Source: Acholoe squamosa
Taxonomy: Eukaryota > Annelida > Polychaeta > Phyllodocida > Polynoidae
DNA length: 64,000 nucleotides
Direction of reading: 5' to 3'
Assembly: GCA_949317995.1 (NCBI GenBank)
Contig: OX439041.1
Span: 5,210,501 to 5,274,500 of the forward strand
Each line of letters begins with the position of its first letter. Positions within the stretch are counted from its first letter, which is position 1. Made by a program: the position numbers and the translations under genes. This document shows, one piece after another, positions 1 to 11,600 of this stretch. A model generated the notes under the pieces. The model worked only from the letters and a program-made list of their open reading frames with translations, ran no database searches and was not told the origin of the DNA.

Positions 1-2
1 AG

Positions 3-3000
3 GTGCACACAGATCAGGGCAAGAACTTCCAGTCGGGACTATTCAGGGAAATGGTGGCCTTACTGGAAGTCAGGCAGACCAGAACTTGTTCCTTTAGGCC
101 CCAAAGCGATGGGATGGTGGAGCGGGCCAACCGAACAATTGAAATGCTGCTGGCGACTGTGGTGGCGGAGGACCAACGGGACTGGGACCGGCGGCTGCCA
201 TTTGTAATGGCGGCGTATCGCTCCTCCGCACACGCCTCCACGGGATTGTCCCCCAATCTTCTGATGTTGGGGCGGGAAACGGTCATCCCCCTGGATTTGG
301 TTTACCCGCTGGAGCCCAATGTAGGGGGAGGAGTCGGTTATGTGGCCGAATTACAAACCACCATGACAAAAGCATACTCCGTCGCTAGGGAGGCCCTTGG
401 AAGGTCCCTCTGCAGGCAACAGAGGAACTATGATGCAAGAGCCTCGGCAGGCGAATTCGCTGTTGGGGGCAGGGTCTTCTACTACCACCCTCTCCGGAAG
501 AGGGGACTGACACCTAAACTCCAGAGTTATTGGACAGGCCCATGGGAGATAGTGGGGCGCTTAGGGGAGGCGGTGTATAAAATTAAAAAGGGTAAAACTA
601 CCAGGGTAGTCCATTACGACGCCCTAAAACTGGCCCCGGCGCGGGCCACGGCGGAGGATGTTCCCATGGAGGATGAAACAAGGGAGGCCGAGCCCCTATC
701 TTCGGACAATTCAGACGAGGAGGAAGGAGGATCCGGAGGGGGCACCATCCGGCTGGTTCAGGTGACCCCGGGGACTGGAGCTGACCGGGAGGCGAAACTG
801 CTGACCTGCAAAGAGAAAAAGAGACATCAAATAACTGAAACCTGTAAGGGAGGGGCAGCGGATAATGGAAATCGGAAAGAAGGTCTGCGGAGGAGTGCAC
901 CGAAGCCTGCCGGAACCAGCGCAGCCCGGGCCGTCAGACTGGCGCCTCAACTGGATACTTACCTTGGGGCGGAGTGGAGGAGCTGCAAAAGCAAGATGAG
1001 TCAAGAAGGCCGCGACTGGTGCGATGTATGGCTGGAAAATGAAAAAAGGTTGAAGGAAGAAGCCGAAATGTCACATTGGAGGGGGGTAGAACCAGAGGAG
1101 GACCCTCCCTACGAGGAATGGTCCCTCCCCGAGATGGGCGAGTCGGATGAAGAGGGGGTGAGTGATGAGAGTGAGTTGGCCCACAGAAGGCGGAACCATG
1201 GCCAAAACGAGGAAATCAGGGCAGAAAGGTTAAGGAGGGCGGCGGATCCTGGCCGGAGGAGAATCAGGGAGAAGCATAGGGAAAGATGGTTTATTTACGA
1301 AATGATCGAGGAAGCCATCTACAACAACCATGAAAACGAAGAGAGGGAAGCCAGGAGGGTTGGACGCTGCAGAACAGCCATGACGAAGGGGAGGTCGGGA
1401 GGCCAGGCTCCAAATTCCTCGACGGCAGGCGGTGAGGCCGGCCGGCCGGCGGCCGGAGCGCCGCCTAGCGGAGCAGGGCCGGAGAGGCGGGAGTCACTAA
1501 GCAACCCTCATAACAGGTTCTCCCCAATAAAAGGCGGGGGAAGGACCGTTAACGGTCAGTCTACAATGCAGGCCGGAGATGACACGCGGTTGGTGGTTCT
1601 AAGAGGGACAAGGCCCAAGGGTGAATCGAGTCGGGGTAGAAATGCTGGTGGAGGGTCAAAGAAAGTGTCTTCCACAGTGTCCAGCCACTCCCGGGAGGGC
1701 TCCACACGCTCAAGACACAGGGAGAGTCGGCGGAGGAGGAGGGAGAGAGAAAGATCTTCCGGCCACTCCTCCTCTAGCCGCTCCACTAGTGGCCACAGAA
1801 GGGACGGAGTGTCTGCCCGGACGGAGGCAGCCAGACATGGGAGGAGGGACTCGGAGAGCCGGAGTCGGAGTGGGAGCTATCGTAGGCGGAGGTCCTCGGC
1901 TGACCGCGGATCACGTTCCCACGGCTCACAGCAGGCACGTGAGAGCGGAGGCGCCAATGGCGACAACGGTGTCCGGAGTAAGGCTATGATGCAATCGGGG
2001 GTTTCCCACGGCGTGGTGACGGAGGGTGGCCTGACCCAGGGGACGGTGATTGGAGGAGTAGGAAGAGGGGGCGTGACCACCGGGGGGAATATAAGGGAGC
2101 GCTATCCGCCTCACCCTTCAATTCCTGTTAGCCTATGGACAACGCCACAACTAGTAATGCCTGTCTTCAAAAACAGAGACCAGAAGCCGGTCCCCACGGA
2201 GTGGGTGGACGGGGTGGAGCTGCCGAAGTATCGGTGCGAGATCTGCCGGAAAAGGGGGGACTCCAAGCAGTGGTACTTCATGAGATCCGATGGGATGAAC
2301 CGCCATCTCCGCACTCACGACGAGATGCAAGAGGGCTACCAGTGCCCTAAGTGTGAGTACATGGTAGCCAAGATCCGGGTGGATGATCTCCGGCGACACA
2401 TCACGCGTATCCACCCAGAGCTGGAGGACTGGCAGCCGCCGGAGGAGTGCAGGATGCTACCGGTGGGCCGGGCAACGGAGGCGGGAGGATCCTTGGCGGA
2501 CAGTAGCCTTGTGGCTGCCCCAGCTAGCCCGGAGGAAGCTGTCAGGCTCACCACCACAAAGAGGAAGAGGGGGAGTGCGGTGGCCAAGAAAAAGAAACCG
2601 GTAAACGCCGCCTCCAAGCCCGGGGTCCCCCCGCCGCAGCAGGGCACCTCGGCGGGTGGAGGGGGTGCGGGGGACAGCCCCAGCGGATCTACATTCAGCG
2701 GCATGGCGTCGCCGGGAATAACGTTGGAGGAGGAGACGGAGGCTGCTGTCGCCTCCAAATACTTGGAGCAATTGCTGGGATTCCGCGTGGAGGGGACCAG
2801 CACACCCCAGAGCTGTCTCTCCGTCAGGTCCACCCGGAGTATGTCAGGGAAGGGGGTCAAGAGGGCCTTCGAGCCGGAGGGGGGGGAGGAATCGGCGGAA
2901 AAGAGGAAGAGACAATCCCCACGGGGTAAGGAGCGGCAGGCGGAGGAGGAAGCGGGACCCTCCACCCCGCCACTGGCCACGGGGATACCCGACCTGACAC

Positions 3001-4685
3001 CTCTACTGAGCGGGGGGGAGGTGGAAATAGACGAGGAAATGGCGGGGAAACTGAAGTTCGTCATAGGATTACTGGTAGAGAGATATGGACAGGCGGGGGA
3101 GACCCCCACCAAGACTCTGTTACGAATGCAACAGGAGGTGCCTCTAGGGGAAGTCAATGTGAGAGCCCTGGAGGCGGAGTACGAGGAAACCAAGAAAGAC
3201 ACTCCGACCTCCCGAACCTCCATAAAGTCGGCTGCCTACGAGGACATCTCCGCCACGAGTGGGGAGGACGGAGAGAGCTTGGGACTAGGGGGAAATGGGC
3301 TGGACTCTAGCCCCGAGAAGCAGCCCCCTTACGAACTAGTTAACAAGCCCAAACCCACCCTCTCCGGTGCCAGTCCCGAGACATTGCCCTCCTATGAGGA
3401 TATGAGTAAACCTTCCCCTAGCAAACCGAAACCCATCCTGAAGACAGTTACAATCGTGACGCCTGAGCCGCCGGAGAAGGGTGAGGCGGGGGAGGTGGAA
3501 GGGGAGGATGAAACCAGCGAGGAGTCGGAGGAGGTGGCCATCCCGGCATACGTCCAATCCTGCCCTAAACTGAAAGCCCAGTTCCTGGCCGTACTCAGCG
3601 ATGCCAAGGAGGAGGAGCGAAAGAAGAAAAGAGAAATTAAACGGAAAGAGAGAGAGGAGGCGGAGAGGAAGGCCAGAGAGGCTGAGGAGCGCCGGAAGGC
3701 GGAAGAGGAACAGCGGAGAAAGGAGGAGGAGGAGAGGAAGGCCAAAGAGGCGGAGAAAGAAAGACTGAGGAAAGAGATGGAAACTAAAAGTAAAAGCCCT
3801 AAAGGAAAAGGGGCGGGAAAGTCTACGAGGAAGTTCAGCCTGGAGGGAGTGTTAAAAGAGGCGGAGGAGGAGGCCATACAGAACCGATCCATGGATGAGG
3901 GTACCGCCCAATTAATGAGTAAATTTCAATCGTGTTCCGTAGGGACACCGGTGAAGGAGAAAGGACAGGCGGAGAAGAAGGTACCGAAGACCCCCCTCGT
4001 AGAGCCGGGGACCTTATTTGCTCTACCCAAGTTGGATAGGTACCCCCGATCCGTGACTGTGGGGTTGGACGGGTTAGTCCTTTGCTCGCCCAAGGGGGAA
4101 TTCTTGCTGCAAGTAGAAGTGGGGGAGGAGAGTGGACGGGCGGAGACTATGGTGATGGTGCCGGAGGGGGTCGAGACGGTGGTCGGAGGGCCTGGGGATC
4201 CGGAGCCCCTACCCAACACTGAGACAGACCGAGTGATTGTAATAACCGGATTACCTATAGGAGATATGGGGGAAGGGGGAATAGCCAGCACTGAGGGGTT
4301 GGCGGGGGTAGAGGAGGTGCACCGCCTGCTGCTAGATCAACAAGGAGATAAAGCGGGTGACAATAGGGACGAGGAGGCGGAGGAGGATGGGGCTATGCCA
4401 TGGCATTCGGATTTTACCGGGCCGGAGGCCCTCAAGGAACACTCTAGACGACTGGGGCAGCCTCGGACCCTAGGACCTGAGATGAGGGTTATACCCGGGG
4501 GACTGCAATCTTCCTCCATTCACACTCTCCCCAATGGGGATATTGAACTGGTCCATGTTACCCGGACCCGTTATGGCCGTGATCAGAAGGGATGCTGCAG
4601 CCGCTGCGGACAGCGGTGGCCAAAGACGTCGGCGGCGCGGACGACCAAGGCTGGAACCAATGAGGGCGGCGACAAGACAGCCTGA
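3..4685 (+). CDS. Integrase C-terminal half fused to long RS / zinc-finger / coiled-coil tail (partial)
   Basis: The gene is open from the window edge; the first codon here is GTG, not a real start. Residues 1-210 are a Ty3/gypsy integrase: TDQG holds the second catalytic Asp (residue 4), MVERANR the catalytic Glu (residue 40), and a GPY/F-type module surrounds GPW at about 179-181. The reading frame then continues for about 1,340 more residues. These hold acidic and basic low-complexity sequence, an Arg/Ser-rich segment (about 562-640), and two C2H2-like fingers (about 740-806; CEIC..HLRTH and CPKC..HITRIH). A Lys/Arg/Glu coiled coil follows (about 1200-1262), with a CSRC motif near the C terminus. 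Such a tail is far longer than usual for this family. It could be an env-position gene joined to pol, or a nucleic-acid-binding extension of integrase. Function of the tail is unknown; the integrase call is firm. Confidence 0.85.
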   Translation: MHTDQGKNFQSGLFREMVALLEVRQTRTCSFRPQSDGMVERANRTIEMLLATVVAEDQRDWDRRLPFVMAAYRSSAHASTGLSPNLLMLGRETVIPLDLVYPLEPNVGGGVGYVAELQTTMTKAYSVAREALGRSLCRQQRNYDARASAGEFAVGGRVFYYHPLRKRGLTPKLQSYWTGPWEIVGRLGEAVYKIKKGKTTRVVHYDALKLAPARATAEDVPMEDETREAEPLSSDNSDEEEGGSGGGTIRLVQVTPGTGADREAKLLTCKEKKRHQITETCKGGAADNGNRKEGLRRSAPKPAGTSAARAVRLAPQLDTYLGAEWRSCKSKMSQEGRDWCDVWLENEKRLKEEAEMSHWRGVEPEEDPPYEEWSLPEMGESDEEGVSDESELAHRRRNHGQNEEIRAERLRRAADPGRRRIREKHRERWFIYEMIEEAIYNNHENEEREARRVGRCRTAMTKGRSGGQAPNSSTAGGEAGRPAAGAPPSGAGPERRESLSNPHNRFSPIKGGGRTVNGQSTMQAGDDTRLVVLRGTRPKGESSRGRNAGGGSKKVSSTVSSHSREGSTRSRHRESRRRRRERERSSGHSSSSRSTSGHRRDGVSARTEAARHGRRDSESRSRSGSYRRRRSSADRGSRSHGSQQARESGGANGDNGVRSKAMMQSGVSHGVVTEGGLTQGTVIGGVGRGGVTTGGNIRERYPPHPSIPVSLWTTPQLVMPVFKNRDQKPVPTEWVDGVELPKYRCEICRKRGDSKQWYFMRSDGMNRHLRTHDEMQEGYQCPKCEYMVAKIRVDDLRRHITRIHPELEDWQPPEECRMLPVGRATEAGGSLADSSLVAAPASPEEAVRLTTTKRKRGSAVAKKKKPVNAASKPGVPPPQQGTSAGGGGAGDSPSGSTFSGMASPGITLEEETEAAVASKYLEQLLGFRVEGTSTPQSCLSVRSTRSMSGKGVKRAFEPEGGEESAEKRKRQSPRGKERQAEEEAGPSTPPLATGIPDLTPLLSGGEVEIDEEMAGKLKFVIGLLVERYGQAGETPTKTLLRMQQEVPLGEVNVRALEAEYEETKKDTPTSRTSIKSAAYEDISATSGEDGESLGLGGNGLDSSPEKQPPYELVNKPKPTLSGASPETLPSYEDMSKPSPSKPKPILKTVTIVTPEPPEKGEAGEVEGEDETSEESEEVAIPAYVQSCPKLKAQFLAVLSDAKEEERKKKREIKRKEREEAERKAREAEERRKAEEEQRRKEEEERKAKEAEKERLRKEMETKSKSPKGKGAGKSTRKFSLEGVLKEAEEEAIQNRSMDEGTAQLMSKFQSCSVGTPVKEKGQAEKKVPKTPLVEPGTLFALPKLDRYPRSVTVGLDGLVLCSPKGEFLLQVEVGEESGRAETMVMVPEGVETVVGGPGDPEPLPNTETDRVIVITGLPIGDMGEGGIASTEGLAGVEEVHRLLLDQQGDKAGDNRDEEAEEDGAMPWHSDFTGPEALKEHSRRLGQPRTLGPEMRVIPGGLQSSSIHTLPNGDIELVHVTRTRYGRDQKGCCSRCGQRWPKTSAARTTKAGTNEGGDKTA

Positions 4686-4841
4686 GGCGAACGGGCGAAG
4701 AATGTCTGCCGGATCCAGACGAAATGACGTCGTATTATTGTATAAAAGTTGTTGTTATGGTTATACTCCGCATAGGGGACGGCGGATTCGGTTTACTTAG
4801 TAGTTAATGCCGCCTACAGAGGAGGTTTAAGTAGGATTTAC

Positions 4842-5356
4842 TGTGTGTATGTTATGTGTAGCTATTTACTTAAACGCCCAGGGGCCATGGCGTGGCAGGA
4901 TTATTCAAAATTGGAAACCCATCTGCAGGAGGGTAATATCACACTCTTTCTCCCGGTAAGGCTATAGATTAGTTGGGGAGAGTGTGGCGGAGACGGAGGG
5001 GCCGTTGGCGGAGCCGAAACCATCCTGGTGTGGGGGCGGCGAGGCCAGCGGTCCTGAAGTAACGCGGTTACGTCGGCAATAGTAGTCGGCGGAGGAGATC
5101 CTCCGACGCTGGCCTGCCGTAAAGCGGGCCGGGGTCGGAGTATCTGCCTATGTATAAATAAGGGAGTTGTTACTCCGATTAGTGAGTTCCGAGTTGCAGA
5201 CAGAGAGGAGCAGAACTCTAAAAGGCTTATCTCCGGATTAATATATACGATATAAGACTTAGATGGTGTGGCGAGGACTGCCAGGAAATAAAAGACACTG
5301 AAGTCAAGCTGTCGGAGTTGTGTAATTCTTTATTAACCATAGAGTCGGAAAACGCT

Positions 5357-5359
<3 letters not shown>
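4842..5359 (+). repeat. Putative 3' LTR of element A
   Basis: The stretch begins TGTGTGTATG and ends CTACA, consistent with TG..CA borders. It contains a TATA-like box (5153-5160) and an AATAAA-type signal near 5287. It lies just downstream of the element's last stop codon. Only one copy is in the window, so the borders are inferred. Confidence 0.55.
5153..5160 (+). promoter_or_regulatory. TATA-like box in LTR A
   Basis: TATAAATA lies about 200 bp before the LTR end, followed by an initiator-like region and then AATAAA. This is the usual U3-R order for an LTR promoter. Confidence 0.45.

Positions 5360-5389
<30 letters not shown>
5360..5389. repeat. (AT)n microsatellite
   Basis: About 15 uninterrupted AT dinucleotides directly abut the LTR end. 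The remaining sequence to 5696 is AT-rich intron-like DNA with no gene that I can see. Confidence 0.9.
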
Positions 5390-5393
<4 letters not shown>

Positions 5394-5696
5394 ATATTCA
5401 ATTTGATACAGCCTTTCCCCTTTAATTTGCCAATGTAAAAGGATTGGAATTCTTACTGTATTGTCAATGTCAACTAAATTGCATTTACCTTGAAATGATC
5501 TATAGAATTTCGGAATTGAACTGTAGAAATTGCAATATGGTCAATTTATATCTCATCTAAATTAAGATCTTCTTATCTGGTCTCCCTAGAACATCTTAAA
5601 AAGGGGTTTATGCCCCCCTTTTCTGTCATCTCTTAGTGCCTGTTGAAATGGTGTTAAACAAATATTGCATTCTTAGTCGCACACATCTTCTTTCAG

Positions 5697-8600
5697 CGGT
5701 CATTTCAAAACTTGCGAGAGGTGATCCAAGTCCTTTCCGCCCACAATTGCCCAAACTGGATGAAGATACTCCAGCTGATGCAGTGAAATTGGTGCAGGAA
5801 TGTTGGGTAGAAGACCCTACAGCTAGACCAACCTTTGATGGTGTCATCAAAATGATTAGAAGTATCAACAGGGGCCAGTAAGCATGTGTTGTTACACTGC
5901 TAGGCACAGTTTTCATCTAATGTTCATATAATGTGACCTACAAAACATTTCTAGATCTAATCTCTTTCTTTCAAAACTAGATTTATGCTTAATAAACAGA
6001 TTATTCCTCTATTTCTACTGAAATTAAAGAATAATTGAGAAAGAAATGATAAGCAAGTAAGGGAAATTGGTAAATTTGACTTTAGTGTCAGTAGAAAAAC
6101 AAACAGACATGATCTAGTTTCCTTCTGCAATGTAGGTGAATATACCCATGACATTCCTACTTATTCAGGAAGGTAGACATCATGGCGTCCTTGATTAATA
6201 AGCTGGAGAAGTACGCCAACAACCTGGAAGAGGTTGTAAACCAGCGGACATCAGAACTTGTGGTGGAGAAGAAGCGAACTGACAAATTACTTGAAAGTAT
6301 GCTGCCTCCGTAAGTAGCAATGGCTTTACAAAATCAGTAAATTTGTGAGTTTTTCTTTGAAATTAATAACAAAATCAGGCAGCCATCATTTATCTTATGT
6401 CTATGGTTATTGGTAATGGATTTGAAATCACATGTAAATAATGGTGCTTTTAAATAGGTTGTGTGGCAGTTGGCATTTTCATATATACATTTTTTCTAAC
6501 ACAGGTCAGTAGTAGAGGAATTAAAACATGGCAGGACAGTGGATGCTGAGCTGTTTGAAGCTGTCACCATCTTCTTCTCAGACATTGTTGGCTTCACAGT
6601 GTTATCACTGGAAAGCTCCCCAATAGACGTTGTTAACCTTCTCAATGACTTGTACAGTCTGTTTGATGGTATCATTAGTCTACATGATGTATATAAGGTA
6701 TGAAACATAATCGAGAGTCAATCAGTAATTGGCTTTCATGATCTTTCTAATGAAGCTATCAACCATGATTTGTATTTACTTAAAATACAGAGATTGTTCT
6801 TTTGATGCTGTACACCTACATGAAAGATCACATATTCATGACATTACGAATCATGCAAGACAAAATGAACTGGACACAACCTATAGCTATTATATATCCA
6901 TATTTGGACAGCCATTGAATATGTCTATTGGTGTAATTACTGCATAAACCTCTGGATGTAAACAGCTTTTAGCACAAACTTTGTGTATATTATTACCATA
7001 ATTCCTGCCACTTAAATTAGCTTTAGCAAATTGAATATTAAGGTTGCTTGAATCAAAGAGTTCATGCAGTGAATACTACAATTCCATCTTTCCTGTGCCT
7101 TCAGATGGAGACAATAGGAGATTCGTACATGGTGGTGAGTGGTCTCCCACATCGTAATGGAGACAAACATGTGGGTGAGATCGCCAACCTGGCTCTTGAT
7201 CTGATGAGTGCTGCCCTGGATTTTAGAATCAGACATCGCCCCGAGCTACACCTGAAACTGAGGATTGGTTTCCATACTGGGCCTTGTGCTGCAGGTAGTA
7301 GGATTTGACTGTTAAAGCAGATTCATAAAATGAAATTAACGAAAGTTGATATTGTGGCAGAGATTTGCCAGAGTTTTTGCTGATTATTAAGTTCTCAATG
7401 TGAAAATATGAAAAAAGTATGTAGTTGTGGAGGTATGATTCATTTCCTCTTAATGGAAATGTGTGTGTAATAATGATGGATCTTCTGTTGAAATACATTG
7501 ATATTGGTATTTGAAATCAATGATTTAAGCATCATGATGACCCAATTGTCTTCTCTCTAAAAAAACACACCAAAACAATATGTAATGGAGGTAGACCCCT
7601 AACATGAAATGTACTACTAATTAAAATTCCTTGTCAAACTGAAGATCATAGTAGGTCATGTGAATATTCACCAGAGTAATATTTCTGTCCTTGAGGTGTT
7701 GTTGGTCTGTCGATGCCTCGGTACTGTTTATTTGGTGACACAGTGAACATGGCATCTCGCATGGAAACTAACGGGACAGGTAGCTTACATTAACATTGTA
7801 TAATGCCATGTTGTTGTAATAAAAATCATAAGTTTGTCTTTGAACTACTCTCGCTGAAAATACCTACACTGTAAAAAAAATAACTGTTGAATCTACAACA
7901 GATCCTTGTAAAACTGAACAGCGGACAACCAAAATTGTATCACAGTGAACTAGTGTGAAAATTTTAACCGATCTCTGGCAATTTTGGGACAAGCTTTCAA
8001 CCATTATGTTGCTTAATGCATAAATGAAAGCACTATGTGACAATTGATCAATGGCTTGTCTCTTGACAGCGCTGATGATCCACATGAGTAGGTATGCGTA
8101 TGCTGCGATACAGAAGCTGCAGGGATACAATACAAAGCCTCGTGGGGAGATGCAGATCAAGGTAGGTTTTGAAGTAGAAGAGTGACTATTACCTTCTTAA
8201 GTAGAAGACTGACATTTACCTTCTGTAGGTTCAGCACGATGCACACTGATAGATGCGTGCATCCTACGTACCCTGTAGTGTCAGCACAATGCACACTGAT
8301 AGATGCTCACATCCTACTTACCCTGTAGTGTCAGCACGATGTACACTGATAGATGCTCACATCCTACTTACCCTGTAGTATCATCAGGATGCACGCTGAT
8401 AGATGCATGCATCCTACTTACCCTGTAGTATCATCAGGATGCACACTGATAGATGCTAACATCCTACTTACCCTGTAGTGTCAGCATGATGCACACTGAT
8501 AGATGCGTGCATCCTACTTACCCTGTAGTGTCAGCACAATGCACACTGATAGATGCTCACATCCTACTTACCCTGTAGTGTCAGCACAATGCACACTGAT

Positions 8601-11600
8601 AGATGCGTGCATCCTACTTACCGTGTAGGGTCAGCACGATGCACACTGATAGATGCACGAATCCTACTTACCCTGTAGTGTCAGCACGATACACACTGAT
8701 AGATGCTCACATCCTACTTACCCTGTAGTGTCAGCACGATGCACACTGATAGATGCACGAATCCTACTTACCCTGTAGTGTCAGAACGATGCACACTGAT
8801 AGATGCTCACATCCTACTTACCCTGTAGGGTCAGCACGATGCACACTGATAGATGCTCACATCCTACTTACCCTGTAGTGTCAGCACGATGCACACTGAT
8901 AGATGCATGCATCCTACTTACCCTGTAGTGTCAGAACGATGCACACTGATAGATGGTCACATCCTACTTACCCTGTAGGGTCAGCACGATGCACACTGAT
9001 AGATGCTCACATCCTACTTACCCTGTAGTGTCAGCACGATGCACACTGATAGATGCACACATCCTACTTACCCTGTAGTGTCAGCACGATGCACACTGAT
9101 AGATGCTCACATCCTACTTACCCTGTAGTGTCAGCAGTATGCACACTGATAGATGCATGCATCTTACTTACCCTGTAGTGTCAGCACGATGCACACTGAT
9201 AGATGCTCACATCCTACTTACCCTGTAGTGTCAGCACGATGCACACTGATAGATGCATGCACCCTACTTACCCTGTAGTGTCAGCACGATGCACACTGAT
9301 AGATGCGTGCATCCTACTTACCCTGTAGGGTCAGCACGATGCACACTGATAGATGCACGAATCCTACTTACCCTGTAGTGTCAGCACGATACACACTGAT
9401 AGATGCTCACATCCTACTTACCCTGTAGTGTCAGCACGATGCACACTGATAGATGCTCACACCCTACTTACCCTGTAAGTTCAGCAGGATGCAAACTGAT
9501 AGATGCGTGCATTCTACTTACCCTGTAGTGTCAGCACGATGCACACTGATAGATGCAAGAATCCTACTTACCCTGTAGTGTCAGCACGATGCACACTGAT
9601 AGATGCTTGCATCCTACTTACCCTGTAGTATCATCAGGATGCACACTGATAGATGCTAACATCCTACTTACCCTGTAGTGTCAGCACGATGCACACTGAT
9701 AGATGCGTGCATCCTACTTACCCTGTAGTGTCAGCACAATGCACACTGATAGATGCTCACATCCTACTTACCCTGTAGTGTCAGCACAATGCACACTGAT
9801 AGATGCGTGCATCCTACTTACCCTGTAGGGTCAGCACGATGCACACTGATAGATACACGAATCCTACTTACCCTGTAGTGTCAGCACGATGCACACTGAT
9901 AGATGCTCACATCCTACTTACCCTGTAGTGTCAGCACGATGCACACTGATAGATGCACGAATCCTACTTACCCTGTAGTGTCAGAACGATGCACACTGAT
10001 AGATGCTCACATCCTACTTACCCTGTAGGGTCAGCACGATGCACACTGATAGATGCTCACATCCTACTTACCCTGTAGTGTCAGCACGATGCACACTGAT
10101 AGATGCATGCATCCTACTTGCGCTGTAGTGTCAGAACGATGCACACTGATAGATGCTCACATCCTACTTACCCTGTAGGGTCAGCACGATGCACACTGAT
10201 AGATGCTCACATCCTACTTACCCTGTAGGGTCAGCACGATGCACACTGATAGATGCTCACATCCTACTTACCCTGTAGTGTCAGCACGATGCACACTGAT
10301 AGATGCTCACATCCTACTTACCCTGTAGTGTCAGCAGTATGCACACTGATAGATGCATGCATCTTACTTACCCTGTAGTGTCAGCACGATGCACACTGAT
10401 AGATGCTCACATCCTACTTACCCTGTAGTGTCAGCACGATGCACACTGATAGATGCATGCACCCTACTTACCCTGTAGTGTCAGCACGATGCACACTGAT
10501 AGATGCATGCACCCTACTTACCCTGTAGTGTCAGCACGATGCACACTGATAGATGCTCATATCCTACTTACCCTGTAGTGTCAGCACGATGCACACTCAT
10601 AGATGCATGCATCCTACTTACCCTGTAGTGTCAGTACGATGCACACTGATAGATGCTCACATCATACTTACCCTGTAGTGTCAGCACGATGCACACTGAT
10701 AGATGCACGCATCCTACTTACCCTGTAGTATCATCAGGATGCACACTGATAGATGCGTGCATCCTACTTACCCTGTAGTGTCAGCACGATGCACACTGAT
10801 AGATGCGTGCATCCTACTTACCCTGTAGTGTCAGCACGATGCACACTGATAGATACTCACATCCTACTTACCCTGTAGTGTCAGCACGATGCACACTGAT
10901 AGATGCTCACATCCTACTTACCCTGTAGTGTCAGCACGATGCACACTGATAGATGCTCACATCATACTTACCCTGTAGTGTCAGCACGATGCACACTGAT
11001 AGATGCACGCATCCTACTTACCCTGTAGTATCATCAGGATGCACACTGATAGATGCGTGCATCCTACTTACCCTGTAGTGTCAGCACGATGCACACTGAT
11101 AGATGCGTGCATCCTACTTACCCTGTAGTGTCAGCACGATGCACACTGATAGATACTCACATCCTACTTACCCTGTAGTGTCAGCACGATGCACACTGAT
11201 AGATGCTCACATCCTACTTACCCTGTAGTGTCAGCACGATGCACACTGATAGATGCGTGTATCCTACTTACCCTGTAGGTTCAGCACGATGCCCACTGAT
11301 AGATGCATGCATCCTACTTACCCTGTAGTGTCAGCACGATGCACACTGATAGATGCACGCATCCTACTTACCCTCTAGTGTCAGCACGATGCACACTGAT
11401 AGATGCTCACATCCTACTTACCCTGTAGTGTCAGCACGATGCACACTGATAGATGCAAGCATCCTACTTACCCTGTAGTGTCAGCACGACCCACACTGAT
11501 AGATGCATGCACCCTACTTACCCTGTAGGGTCAGCACGATGCACACTGATAGATGCATGAATCCTACTTACCCTGTAGTGTCAGCACGATTCACACTGAT

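Larger units (their letters stand above)
1..5359 (+). mobile_element. Ty3/gypsy-type LTR retroelement A, 3' part
   Basis: The left window edge cuts into an integrase gene, so only the 3' half of the element is visible: end of the integrase core, a very long in-frame tail, a short untranslated stretch (4686-4841) and one LTR (about 4842-5359). Gag, protease, RT and the 5' LTR would lie outside the window. The element sits on the same strand as, and immediately 5' of, the guanylate cyclase exons, so it probably lies inside an intron of that gene or just upstream of the retained exons. A TA microsatellite follows the LTR directly, which may be the target site. Confidence 0.85.

Noticed and set aside
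2336..3223. 295-codon minus-strand ORF under the element A coding region
   Set aside because: It is a shadow of the GC-rich, repeat-rich + strand frame and has no domain content.
3392..3892. Ser/Leu-rich minus-strand ORF
   Set aside because: Complement of the Glu/Lys/Arg coiled coil on +; composition is explained by that.
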